Shown piece by piece: positions 16,868 to 25,604 of a stretch of DNA of 53,409 nucleotides. The DNA lies in assembly GCA_015059285.1 (NCBI GenBank), contig SVAS01000003.1:66679-120087 (forward strand). Reading direction: 5' to 3'. The notes under the pieces were generated by a model. That model was given only the letters and a program-made list of their open reading frames with translations. It had not been told where the DNA came from and did no database searches. The translations under genes were made by a program, and so were the position numbers. Source of the DNA: Bacillota bacterium. GTDB taxonomy: Bacteria; Bacillota_I; Bacilli_A; RF39; UBA660. Positions within the stretch are counted from its first letter, which is position 1; each line of letters begins with the position of its first letter.

Positions 16868-17110
16868 ATGACTATTAGCAAACGCAAAGACATTTATAAT
16901 ATTATTGGTTCTAATATTAAAAGATATAGAAAAGAAGCCGGCTTAACTCAACACCAACTTGCAGATAAAATACCTGTTAGTGATAGTTTTGTTGCTAAGT
17001 TAGAATCTATCACTCATCAAACAATCTCTATTGATATGTTAGAAAGATTTGCTGAAGTTTTAAAGAAAGAATTATACTTGTTTTTTATAGACCACGATAA
17101 AGATATATAA
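16868..17110 (+). CDS. XRE-family DNA-binding protein (80 residues)
   Basis: One HTH_3 domain (about 13-66): GSNIKRYRKEAGLTQHQLADKIPVSDSFVAKLE then MLERFAEVLKKEL. Small stand-alone repressor type. Preceded by ggtgat SD and separated from the divergent XRE gene by a palindrome. It ends in a stem (17099-17123) with a T-run, so it is monocistronic. Confidence 0.82.
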   Translation: MTISKRKDIYNIIGSNIKRYRKEAGLTQHQLADKIPVSDSFVAKLESITHQTISIDMLERFAEVLKKELYLFFIDHDKDI

Positions 17111-17127
17111 TTTATATATCTTTTTTT
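17099..17127 (+). terminator. Terminator of the plus-strand XRE gene
   Basis: 11-bp stem aaagatatata / tatatatcttt with a 3-base loop, followed by T-run. It overlaps the stop codon. Confidence 0.7.
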
Positions 17128-17144
17128 ATTATCAACTTTTATGT

Positions 17145-17150
17145 TATAAT
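17145..17150 (+). promoter_or_regulatory. -10 box for the M3 peptidase gene
   Basis: TATAAT 17 bases before the ATG at 17168, directly ahead of the aaggtgat SD; the leader would be very short. No good -35. Confidence 0.4.
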
Positions 17151-17167
17151 ACCTTTAAGGTGATCAA

Positions 17168-18856
17168 ATGACAAATTTTAATGAAATTAAATATAAAAGA
17201 TTAGACTATAATCAAATTAAAGAAGAAGTAGAATCCTTAACTAAAAAATTAAAAAATGTTAAAGATGTTAAAACTTTTTTAGAACTATTTAAACAAATTA
17301 ATTTAATTCAATTAAGAATTGAAGAATATGCTGACTACGCTGATATTCGCAATATGCGTAATGATAGCGATGAATTTTTTCAAAAAGAAATGGAATATTG
17401 GAATACTTTTAAATCTAAATTTGACTTATTATTTATGGATTTTTACCAAATTTGTTTAACTACTCCATTTAAAGAAGAAATTAAAAATTTAATACCGGAT
17501 AACTTTTTTTATTCTATTGATTATAAAAATAGAACTAGTTCTAAAGAAATTTTAGAATTACAAAAACGTGATAATGAACTTAAAAGTCAATATAGAAAAA
17601 TAATGAATAAAAAATGCAAATTTAGAAACGAAGAACATAACCTTTCATATGTTACAAAATTCTTTTCATCATCAAATAGAGAAGAAAGAAAAGAAGCTCA
17701 TGACGCATATAATGACTTTTTTATAGAAAATCGCGAAGAATTTGATCATATCTTTTTAGAAATGGTACAAGTTAGAAATCAAATAGCTAAAATTTTAGGT
17801 TTTAATAATTACTCTGAAATGAGTACTCTATTATTAAGAAGATTTGGTTATGGTTATAATGAAATAAAAATATTTAGAGAAAACATCCAAAAATATATTA
17901 CTGAATTAGTTTCAGAGATTAGAGAAATGCAAAAACAAGAACTAGGGTTAGAACAATTAACATATTATGATACTGTTTTTTATAAAGAAGAACCAAAGTT
18001 GCTCTATACAGAAATAGAATTATTAGAAAAAATGCATGAAATCTTTGTTAACATGGACTCGGAATTAGGAAACTTTTACTATGACATGTTAAATAACGGA
18101 TATATTGATTTACTTAATAGCGATAATAAAATTAAATTTTTTATTACTAATTATTTAAGTTTATCTTCTCTTCCAACTATTACAGGGAATTTTAATGGTA
18201 AGTATTCTGATTTAACGGCGCTCACTCATGAATCAGGTCATTCTTTTCAAAAATATTTTGCTGGAATTGAAGATAAAAATCATATTGTTTCCCCTTTATT
18301 AAAATATCCTACTTTTGAAATTGCTGAGATGTTTTCTTACGCCATTCAATTAACTACCTTAAATTATGTTCAAGATTTATTTTCTGAAAGTGATTATAAG
18401 AAATATGCTTTTCTAGTTATTAAAGATTTAATTACTACTATGCCTTATATTGCCACAGTAGACGAATTTCAAGAACAAGTTTATAGTAAAGAAAATATTT
18501 CTATTTCTGAAATTAAAGAAATATGGAAACAATTATGTAACAAATATAATCTTAAAAACCATATTACAGGTCATCCAACTTTAGAAAATGGTGAATTCTT
18601 TTATCGTCAAAATCATATATTTTTAAATCCATTTTACTATATAGATTATGCTATTTCTTATTTTGGTGCTTTTGCAATTTGGCAACAAAGTTCTAAAGAT
18701 TTAGACACTTTCAAAAAAATGTCGGCAATTGCATCTTACTTACCTTTAAATGAATTAGTAGCAAAATTTAATCTTGCTAATCCATTTGAAGAAAAATCTA
18801 TGAAACATTTATCTTTATTTTTAAAACAACAATTAAATAAATTCAAACAAAAATAG
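17168..18856 (+). CDS. M3-family oligoendopeptidase, PepF-like
   Basis: 562 residues. The zinc site HESGH (about 354-358, THESGHSFQKYF) with a downstream glutamate helix (FEIAEMFSYAI, about 381) is the M3 metallopeptidase signature. The whole chain is helical, as in thimet/PepF enzymes, and has no signal peptide, so it is cytoplasmic. These enzymes cut short peptides of about 6-18 residues and recycle imported or signal peptides. It stands alone after the XRE gene and ends in a terminator shared with typA. PepF subgroup assignment is by length and the HESGHSFQ motif. Confidence 0.9.
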   Translation: MTNFNEIKYKRLDYNQIKEEVESLTKKLKNVKDVKTFLELFKQINLIQLRIEEYADYADIRNMRNDSDEFFQKEMEYWNTFKSKFDLLFMDFYQICLTTPFKEEIKNLIPDNFFYSIDYKNRTSSKEILELQKRDNELKSQYRKIMNKKCKFRNEEHNLSYVTKFFSSSNREERKEAHDAYNDFFIENREEFDHIFLEMVQVRNQIAKILGFNNYSEMSTLLLRRFGYGYNEIKIFRENIQKYITELVSEIREMQKQELGLEQLTYYDTVFYKEEPKLLYTEIELLEKMHEIFVNMDSELGNFYYDMLNNGYIDLLNSDNKIKFFITNYLSLSSLPTITGNFNGKYSDLTALTHESGHSFQKYFAGIEDKNHIVSPLLKYPTFEIAEMFSYAIQLTTLNYVQDLFSESDYKKYAFLVIKDLITTMPYIATVDEFQEQVYSKENISISEIKEIWKQLCNKYNLKNHITGHPTLENGEFFYRQNHIFLNPFYYIDYAISYFGAFAIWQQSSKDLDTFKKMSAIASYLPLNELVAKFNLANPFEEKSMKHLSLFLKQQLNKFKQK

Positions 18857-18878
18857 GAAGTTAAACTTCCTATTTTTT
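18851..18878. terminator. Bidirectional terminator between M3 peptidase and typA
   Basis: 11-bp stem aaataggaagt / acttcctattt, 3-base loop, T-run. The stop codons of both genes (18854-18856 plus strand, 18870-18872 minus strand) are inside the stem. Confidence 0.85.
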
Positions 18879-20678
18879 AGCATCAAATTTCTTTCTTTCT
18901 GCCGTATTTAATATTTTTTTTCTTAAACGGAAAGCTACTGGTGTTACTTCCACATATTCATCATCATCAATAAAATCTAAAGCTGTTTCTAAACTAAATA
19001 ATCTAGGTCTTTTCAAAACAACTGTATGATCTTTACTAGAACTTCTGGTGTTTGTTAAATTTTTACCTTTAACAACATTTACTGCTAAATCATTATCGTG
19101 ATTATTTTCTCCAACAATCATACCTTCATACACATCAACACCAGGTTCAATAAACATAACTCCTCTATCTTCAAGTTGTCCTAATGCATACGCTGTTGAT
19201 TTGCCATTTTCCATAGAGACAAGCACACCATTTTTTCTTTTTCCAACATTATTACTAGCAAGTTTACGATATTCTTTATAAGTATGGTTCATAATACCAT
19301 AGCCTTTAGTCATAGTCATAAATTCAGTAGAAAAACCAATTAATCCACGTGATGGAATAGTATATAATAATCTAACCTGTGTTTCATGATTAACCATATT
19401 TTCCATAGTTCCTTCACGATTCCCTAAAGCCTCAATTACTGAACCAACATAATCTTCTGGAACATCAATTTGTAATTCTTCATATGGTTCACATTTTATA
19501 CCATCTATCTCTTTAACAATTACTTGAGGTTTAGATACTTGTAACTCATAACCTTCTCTACGCATATTTTCAATTAAGATTGACAAATGTAATTCCCCTC
19601 TACCAGAAACAATCCATGATTCATTGTCATTTTTTTCTACTTTTAAAGATACATCTCTTTCAGTTTCTTTAAATAAACGTTCTTCAATTTTTCTTGCTGT
19701 TAAGAATTTCCCTTCTTTTCCTGCAAAAGGACTAGTGTTTGTGCCAAAAGTCATTTGTAAAGTTGGTTCATCAATTCTAAGAATTGGTAAAGCGTCTTCT
19801 TTTCCGATTTCACAAACAGTCTCACCTACTGAAATATCAGAAAGACCAGCAATAGCAATAATATCTCCTGCTTCAGCTTCTTCTATTTCAATACGTTTAA
19901 GTCCTAAATAACCAAACATTTTTTGAATTCTAAATTGTTTAATACTACCATCTAATCTAACACAAGATACCATTTGATTAACTTTAATACTTCCTCTTTT
20001 AACAATACCAATTCCAATACGACCTACATAATCATTATAATCTAAAAGTGCTGGTTGAAACTGTAAAGCTCCATCTAATATTTTAGGAGATGGTATATAA
20101 CTTACAATCATATCCAAAATTGGTTTCATTGTATTTTGTTGTGTTTCTAATTCTTGGTGCAAACTAGCTGTTCCATTTATAGCAGATGCATAAACAACAG
20201 GAAAATCCAATTGATCAATATCTGCGCCAAGTTCAATAAATAAATCTATTACTTCATCTACAACTTCTTTTGGACGCGCAGTCGGTTTATCTATTTTATT
20301 AACTACAACAATAGGAGTAACTCCTGCATCTAAAGCTTTTTTTAATACAAACCTAGTTTGTGGCATAGTGCCTTCATAAGCATCAACTACTAAAAGTACA
20401 CCATCTACCATATTCATAATACGTTCCACTTCACCACCAAAATCAGCATGTCCTGGAGTATCTAATATATTGATACGATACCCTTCATAATCAATAGCAG
20501 TTGTTTTAGCAAGAATAGTAATTCCTCTTTCTCTTTCAATATCATTAGAATCCATTGCTCTTTCTTGAACTTCTTCATTTGCTCTAAAAGTACCTGAAGA
20601 TTGAAGTAATTGATCCACTAAAGTTGTTTTACCATGGTCAACGTGTGCAATAATAGCTACATTTTTAATTTGTTTCAT
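18870..20678 (-). CDS. typA: TypA/BipA ribosome-associated GTPase
   Basis: About 602 residues. GTPase motifs G1 AHVDHGKTT, switch region RGITI, G3 [16 protein letters not shown]4 NKIDKPTA, and G5 in VVYASAING. Then a beta-barrel domain II, EF-G-like domain III, domain V and the TypA-specific C-terminal domain ([30 protein letters not shown]). TypA binds ribosomes and helps assembly of the large subunit, chiefly under stress or cold. I place the start at ATG 20678 (MKQIKN...), 9 bases inside the longer GTG reading. It has a good promoter (20706-20734). Confidence 0.95.
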   Translation of the reverse strand: MKQIKNVAIIAHVDHGKTTLVDQLLQSSGTFRANEEVQERAMDSNDIERERGITILAKTTAIDYEGYRINILDTPGHADFGGEVERIMNMVDGVLLVVDAYEGTMPQTRFVLKKALDAGVTPIVVVNKIDKPTARPKEVVDEVIDLFIELGADIDQLDFPVVYASAINGTASLHQELETQQNTMKPILDMIVSYIPSPKILDGALQFQPALLDYNDYVGRIGIGIVKRGSIKVNQMVSCVRLDGSIKQFRIQKMFGYLGLKRIEIEEAEAGDIIAIAGLSDISVGETVCEIGKEDALPILRIDEPTLQMTFGTNTSPFAGKEGKFLTARKIEERLFKETERDVSLKVEKNDNESWIVSGRGELHLSILIENMRREGYELQVSKPQVIVKEIDGIKCEPYEELQIDVPEDYVGSVIEALGNREGTMENMVNHETQVRLLYTIPSRGLIGFSTEFMTMTKGYGIMNHTYKEYRKLASNNVGKRKNGVLVSMENGKSTAYALGQLEDRGVMFIEPGVDVYEGMIVGENNHDNDLAVNVVKGKNLTNTRSSSKDHTVVLKRPRLFSLETALDFIDDDEYVEVTPVAFRLRKKILNTAERKKFDAKK

Positions 20679-20705
20679 AAAACCCACTCTTCTTTCAACT
20701 GAGTA

Positions 20706-20734
20706 ATTATACCATAAACCTTAATTTATGTAAA
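20706..20734 (-). promoter_or_regulatory. typA promoter
   Basis: Minus strand TTTACA (20729-20734), 17-bp spacer, TATAAT (20706-20711). Confidence 0.72.
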
Positions 20735-20769
20735 CAAAAAGTTTAATATCTAATTTTTTAAAATAACCA

Positions 20770-20798
20770 AAGACAATTTTATTTTTTTATAGTAAAAT
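20770..20798 (+). promoter_or_regulatory. Promoter of the YgjV-like gene
   Basis: AAGACA (20770-20775), 17-bp spacer, TAAAAT (20793-20798), then ggtgat SD at 20805. Confidence 0.5.
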
Positions 20799-20813
20799 GA
20801 TATTGGTGATAAT

Positions 20814-21314
20814 ATGAATGCACTAGCACAACTAATAAGTGTACTAGCAATTTTTTGTTGGATAATTAGTATTCAAAACAAAAAGAAGGAAAACATTATA
20901 GTATGTCAGTTAAGCGCGAATACATTATATTCAATTCAATACTTTTTATTGAATGTATATGGTGCAGCTTTCATGAATATTATTTCTGCTATCAGAAGTT
21001 TTGTTTTTTATGATAACGAAAAAAATAAAAGGAAAAATTCTAGTTATATTTTAGCATTTTTTCTTGTAGCAATTTTAATAACAGGCTTACTAACATTTGA
21101 TGGCATTATAAGTTTAATTCCAATTGTTATAACTCTTGCCTATACTTATTCGGTTTGGCAAAACAACTTAAATATTACTAGATACATCTTTTTAATTTCT
21201 GCTTTTATTTGGATTTTTTATAACATTAAAGTAGGAGCTCATATCACTGTTTTAGGAAATATCTTGGAAATTATATCAGGAATTATTTCTATTATTAGAT
21301 TTAGGGGAAATTAA
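20814..21314 (+). CDS. YgjV-like inner membrane protein
   Basis: 166 residues with about six hydrophobic helices (2-18, 29-48, 80-100, 104-122, 127-142, 143-160), with QNKKKENIIVCQLSANTLYS after the first helix and an RSFVFYD motif. Helix count and these motifs fit the Imp-YgjV family, whose function is unknown. It is followed one base later by the nuclease gene, so the two are co-transcribed. Confidence 0.65.
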   Translation: MNALAQLISVLAIFCWIISIQNKKKENIIVCQLSANTLYSIQYFLLNVYGAAFMNIISAIRSFVFYDNEKNKRKNSSYILAFFLVAILITGLLTFDGIISLIPIVITLAYTYSVWQNNLNITRYIFLISAFIWIFYNIKVGAHITVLGNILEIISGIISIIRFRGN

Positions 21315-21315
21315 A

Positions 21316-21933
21316 ATGAAAAAAATATTAGTTTTGATATTAGCCTTTTTTGCTTTTATTATAAATATTGAGGCCAAAACAAAAAAAGTTGTTACTTTTA
21401 ATGAATGTATTGATGGCGACACCGCCTCTGTAATATTAAACAAGGAAAAAATAAAAATAAGATTTTTAGCAATTGACACTCCTGAAACAAAGCATCCAAC
21501 TATTAAGGAAGAACCATATGGAAAAGAAGCTAGTAATTACACCTGTAATTCATTAAAAAAAGCTAAAAAAATTGAAATTGAATATGATAACAACAGCGAC
21601 AAATTAGATAAATATGATAGACACTTAGTTTGGGTATTTGTTGATGATGAGTTATTACAAGAAAATTTAATTGAACAAGGACTTGCTAAAGTTGCATATT
21701 TATATGATGATTACAAATATACTTCAAAACTAGAAACTGAAGAGTTAATTGCCAAATCCAAAAGAATTGGTATTTGGAATGAAGAAATTGATTATGTTAA
21801 AATTATTATAGTTATCATAATTTTAATTGTTGGAATAACGCTTTTTATAACTAATAGAAATTTTAGAACCAAAACAACTAATAAAATTAAAAAAGAAACT
21901 AAAAAAAGAATTAAAAAGTACTTTAAAACCTAG
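21316..21933 (+). CDS. Membrane-anchored thermonuclease-like protein
   Basis: 205 residues: a signal/anchor helix (about 1-20), a staphylococcal-nuclease domain (about 22-155) with IRFLAIDTPET (R49, D54, E57) and DKYDRHLVWVF (R102) matching the R35/D40/E43/R87 catalytic set, then a C-terminal membrane helix (about 162-180) and a Lys/Arg-rich end (KKETKKRIKKYFKT). The nuclease domain should face outside. The extra C-terminal anchor and basic tail are not typical of secreted SNase. Role may be in DNA or RNA breakdown at the cell surface. The gene stop lies inside the terminator hairpin. Confidence 0.85.
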   Translation: MKKILVLILAFFAFIINIEAKTKKVVTFNECIDGDTASVILNKEKIKIRFLAIDTPETKHPTIKEEPYGKEASNYTCNSLKKAKKIEIEYDNNSDKLDKYDRHLVWVFVDDELLQENLIEQGLAKVAYLYDDYKYTSKLETEELIAKSKRIGIWNEEIDYVKIIIVIIILIVGITLFITNRNFRTKTTNKIKKETKKRIKKYFKT

Positions 21934-21948
21934 CATTTGCTAGGTTTT
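21925..21948. terminator. Bidirectional terminator between nuclease and the DUF-type membrane protein
   Basis: 10-bp stem aaaacctagc / gctaggtttt around attt. The nuclease stop codon (21931-21933) is in the left arm. Confidence 0.82.
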
Positions 21949-21962
21949 ATTTAATAAACTTC

Positions 21963-23528
21963 TTAGTAACTATCAGTAGTACTTGTTACAATATATTTTT
22001 GAAAAAACTCATTTTCCATTAATTTAGTCATAATTTGTTCTAAATCTGCATCAGTCATATCTTCTAAAGATACCTTATTACTAATTTCTGGAATAGTTAA
22101 ACTTTTCCCTACTTCAGTTTTTATATTCATATTACAGTCCACTTTCATAAATTCTTGGATGCCATCAATATCAATAGCAAATTCAAAACTATAATTAGTA
22201 TTATAAACTTTATCTTGAGTAACTTCTTCTTTTTTTAGACTAGCTTTACCATAAAACTTACCTTCTTCCTCACTAAACGCATAATTCATTTTATATTCAT
22301 TAGCACTATACTCTATATTAAGTGTGAATTCAGAAGTATCTTGTTTTGCAGTAATATTAATCAAATTATTGCTAGGAAATTCTATTAAAGCAGTAAATAC
22401 TTCTTCACCATTATAAATAACTTGAAAATTAGTAACTGCACCCTTAATAATTCTAATAATTTCTTCACTATATTTGGTTTTATCTAAAATTTCATAAGCC
22501 ACAACTTCATTCATTAAACCTTTAGTATAAACAGATATTTCCATATATTCAGAGCTTTCTTTAGTTGTGTTTTCTTTTACCTTAACCATATCTAACATAG
22601 AATTGATTGCATTATTTATAACTGATCTTTCCTGTTTAGTAACACGCATTAATGCTTCAATAAACTCTTCATTATCTTTTAAATCATTCAACATGTTTTC
22701 TACTAAAGCAGTGACTGTTTCACTTGTGATTTTATAAGTCACCTTTTTTAATTTTTCTAATTTACCATCAATTTCTAATTCAGACTTGATACTAGAAAAA
22801 TCATCATCAACTAAATTATTTAGAAAGCTATTTTTAATTTGTTCTAAAATATATTCCAAATCTTCTATATCTAAAACATTTTCTTCATATAGAATATCAT
22901 AATCAAATTCTGGCAACTCAATTACTTTATCAAATAAATTTTTAAGTTCTAAATACATTCTTTCTTGTAAAGCATAAACATTTAAATCTATGATGTTTTC
23001 ATTTTTACCATCTACAGACAGTTGTGCTACAAATTCTTTATTCTTATAATCAATTGAACTAGATACTTTATAATTTAACGCATTAATATCCTTAATAGCA
23101 TCACGGATAAGTGCATCATCTTCTTCTGGATATTCATTTAAAACTTCATCCGCAAGAGTAACATTATAATCAAGCGTACCTTCTGATAAAACTTTATCTT
23201 CTTTATAATTAATATCCAAATAATCAAATTGATTATTAAAGATACTCATAAAGTTTTTATATTCAGTATTAATAGCTTTTAAAAATATATTTTTAGGCTT
23301 ATTAAAAATCAAAAAATAACCTAATACTAGTAATAGAACACTCGCTAAAATAATTCCTAATAAAATTAAACCAAACAATTTTCCTTTTGATTTTGGTTTT
23401 TCAAACAATAATTCTTCAATTTCTTCTTGTTCTAAAGTTTCTGTTAAAATAGCACCATTATTTTCTAAAATCTCATTAGGATTTAATACTTCAATTGGTT
23501 CGCTATTTAAATTCTTTTCCTCATTCAT
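21963..23528 (-). CDS. Large single-pass membrane protein of unknown function
   Basis: 521 residues: an acidic cytoplasmic N-terminus (about 1-46), one membrane helix (about 50-72), and a ~445-residue extracytoplasmic domain with alternating charged beta strands (NFQVIYNGEEVFTALIEFPSN, EFTLNIEYSANEYKM). No cysteine in the visible core and no enzymatic motif. Resembles the topology of large extracellular proteins found singly in gut Bacillota, but I do not recognise a family. Gene is monocistronic. Confidence 0.7.
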   Translation of the reverse strand: MNEEKNLNSEPIEVLNPNEILENNGAILTETLEQEEIEELLFEKPKSKGKLFGLILLGIILASVLLLVLGYFLIFNKPKNIFLKAINTEYKNFMSIFNNQFDYLDINYKEDKVLSEGTLDYNVTLADEVLNEYPEEDDALIRDAIKDINALNYKVSSSIDYKNKEFVAQLSVDGKNENIIDLNVYALQERMYLELKNLFDKVIELPEFDYDILYEENVLDIEDLEYILEQIKNSFLNNLVDDDFSSIKSELEIDGKLEKLKKVTYKITSETVTALVENMLNDLKDNEEFIEALMRVTKQERSVINNAINSMLDMVKVKENTTKESSEYMEISVYTKGLMNEVVAYEILDKTKYSEEIIRIIKGAVTNFQVIYNGEEVFTALIEFPSNNLINITAKQDTSEFTLNIEYSANEYKMNYAFSEEEGKFYGKASLKKEEVTQDKVYNTNYSFEFAIDIDGIQEFMKVDCNMNIKTEVGKSLTIPEISNKVSLEDMTDADLEQIMTKLMENEFFQKYIVTSTTDSY

Positions 23529-23605
23529 AACTACACTCCTATACTATATTTAGTATAACATATTACAATAAAAAAATATATTTTTTAATATAAAATTCAT
23601 AAAAA

Positions 23606-23629
23606 AACTAGTACACGCATTGTACTAGC
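23606..23629 (-). terminator. Terminator of the 23638-26684 group
   Basis: 8-bp stem ctagtaca / tgtactag with loop cgcat, followed on the minus strand by seven T. Placed just past the 223-residue gene. Confidence 0.82.
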
Positions 23630-23637
23630 TTCAACTA

Positions 23638-24309
23638 TTAATTCATATATTTTTTTATAATACTTTTAAATTGCTTTTTATTTTCTTTAATCCATCTTTT
23701 ATAACTTAGTGAAGATGGCTGATAAGTAAAGAAATCATAATGATTATTTTCTTTAGCATTTATACTAATAATAAAGTTGAAAATATTATTATTTAAATCT
23801 TGATAGACACAAAGTATACGAATATGATCTTCAATAATAATTCCTTCTTCTTCTTTTAAAAGATTAATGAGTTTGGCTTGAACACTTTTTTCTTCATTAG
23901 CCGCTATATCAAAAGTAGTAAATAACTTTTGATTTTGTTCTTTAGAACTTTCTTGTGTGCCATATACTTGTTCAGCGGTTAATAAATTATAAAATTTTAT
24001 ATTAGTCGCAACTCCATAACCAATATTTTTAAGTATTAACTTAACTATTATATCGTTATTACCTTTTAAATCATTATAATCAATATTTGGATACTTTTCT
24101 AAATAATTACGGCCAATTGGAGTTAAATAATAAGAATAAGCATCTATTTGATTTAAATCTCTTACTTTATCTAATAATAAATATGGCTTATGATTTTCTT
24201 TATTCTCATTTTTTATTCTATTATTAACTGTATAAACTGTCGCAAAAACAGGAATAACAATAGATAAAATTGGTAACAAGCTATCTACAAATTTAAATAC
24301 CTCTTGCAT
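23638..24309 (-). CDS. Small membrane-anchored protein of unknown function
   Basis: 223 residues with one N-terminal membrane helix (about 10-27, LLPILSIVIPVFATVYTV) and a soluble remainder (beta-strands in FYNLLTAEQVYG..., helical basic C-terminus KRWIKENKKQFKSIIKKY). No cysteines except one near 167. Preceded by aaggtgatg SD, five bases after the NUDIX gene. Family not recognised. Confidence 0.6.
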   Translation of the reverse strand: MQEVFKFVDSLLPILSIVIPVFATVYTVNNRIKNENKENHKPYLLLDKVRDLNQIDAYSYYLTPIGRNYLEKYPNIDYNDLKGNNDIIVKLILKNIGYGVATNIKFYNLLTAEQVYGTQESSKEQNQKLFTTFDIAANEEKSVQAKLINLLKEEEGIIIEDHIRILCVYQDLNNNIFNFIISINAKENNHYDFFTYQPSSLSYKRWIKENKKQFKSIIKKYMN

Positions 24310-24313
24310 AACA

Positions 24314-24745
24314 TCACCTTATTATATTTTTTAAAATATAGTCCATCGTAATTTTTATATCTGGAAAAATATCAATATGTTCTAGTTCTTCTCTACTAAA
24401 CCAACAAATGACAGTTGATTCTTCTGAAATTTGTTCATGTATCTTTCCATTCGGTATTCCAACATAAATAATATCAATATGCATATCACCTTTTAAATTA
24501 CGATTTTTTTGAATTCCTAAGGGTCTAATAAAATCATCTTCTCTTGGAAATCTCTCACCTAGAAGTGTTACTTTAATTCCAGTTTCTTCATAAACTTCTC
24601 TAAGTGCAGCTTCTTCTGGAGTTTCTCCTTCTTCTATATGTCCACCTGGTTGAACCCATTTATTAAATTTTTTATGTTTTACTAATAATAATTTTTTATT
24701 TTCTGGGTTAATTACAAATACCGACGCACAAAAATGTCTTGCCAT
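24314..24745 (-). CDS. NUDIX hydrolase
   Basis: About 143 residues. NUDIX box GGHIEEGETPEEAALREVYEETGI (G-x5-E-x7-R-E-U-x-E-E-x-G-U fits). Hydrolyses a nucleoside diphosphate linked to some other group; the substrate cannot be told from this. The N-terminal VNPENKKLLLVKHKKFNKWVQPGGH strand is typical of MutT-type 'house-cleaning' enzymes. I start at ATG 24745 (aggtgat SD, MARHFCASVF), not at the further upstream ATG whose 16 extra residues are hydrophobic noise. Confidence 0.9.
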   Translation of the reverse strand: MARHFCASVFVINPENKKLLLVKHKKFNKWVQPGGHIEEGETPEEAALREVYEETGIKVTLLGERFPREDDFIRPLGIQKNRNLKGDMHIDIIYVGIPNGKIHEQISEESTVICWFSREELEHIDIFPDIKITMDYILKNIIR

Positions 24746-24834
24746 TTTATCACCTATCATTATTATAACAAATAAAAACATTATTAGAAACATTTATATT
24801 ATTTTATATGTCTAATAATGTCAATTTATTAACT

Positions 24835-25566
24835 TTATTCTAACACATTGTGAACTTTATCGTGATTGTTTCTTTCATAGATTGTTAATTTATCGTTTAT
24901 ATCAAGAGTTGCAAGTAATATATTATCTAAAGTTTTATATCCTTTTATTTTTAATTCCTTATCTAACCAAGATATATCTTTTTTCATGTTTTTTAAATTG
25001 TTAGGCATTATCTTACTATCAATGATTATATTCGCAACCAATTCTTGTTTTGTAGCTTTAAGTTTCATATCTTTAATAGTAACAGGACTATATTCTCCTT
25101 TAGGCAAAATACTTAATTTGCCATTTGCTTCTAATAAAGCATATTCAATTTGAGTTAAATCAAAATAACCGCTTCCTCTACATTCTTCTAATAAATCATT
25201 TATATCAAATTTCACTTTTTTTAAGTTTTTTTCTATTAATTTGCCATTTTGAATTAAAATAGTAGGTGTACCTATAAAAAATCTTCTTAACACCATACTT
25301 TTCATTGTAACATAAGAAACTAAATAGGCAATTAATCCAAATACAATAATAGCGGTAAGCCCATTTGCATACTGAGAATCCATATTAATAGTCATTTCAG
25401 CCGCAAAATTACCAATTGATATTCCTATAACATAATCAAATAAAGATAGCTGCGACACTTGTTTTTTTCCTAATAATTTCGTAACCAAAAATAACGCTGT
25501 TAAAGAAATCAAAGCTCTTGCAATTGTATCAAATACTTCTATCCATTTTATATCAAAAAAATCCAT
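24835..25566 (-). CDS. DUF421 (YetF-type) membrane protein
   Basis: About 243 residues. Three N-terminal membrane helices (about 10-33, 40-62, 68-90) then a conserved soluble domain (GTPTILIQNGKLIEKNLKKVKFDINDLLEECR and IEYALLEANGKLSILPKGEYSP). This order defines the DUF421/YetF family, frequent in spore formers, with a cytoplasmic or periplasmic domain of unresolved function. Start at ATG 25566, aggtgat SD; the first Met of a longer reading falls before the SD. It lies upstream of the NUDIX gene. Confidence 0.85.
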   Translation of the reverse strand: MDFFDIKWIEVFDTIARALISLTALFLVTKLLGKKQVSQLSLFDYVIGISIGNFAAEMTINMDSQYANGLTAIIVFGLIAYLVSYVTMKSMVLRRFFIGTPTILIQNGKLIEKNLKKVKFDINDLLEECRGSGYFDLTQIEYALLEANGKLSILPKGEYSPVTIKDMKLKATKQELVANIIIDSKIMPNNLKNMKKDISWLDKELKIKGYKTLDNILLATLDINDKLTIYERNNHDKVHNVLE

Positions 25567-25604
25567 ATTATCACCTATCAATATTATGGATTTTTTTTAC
25601 CAAT

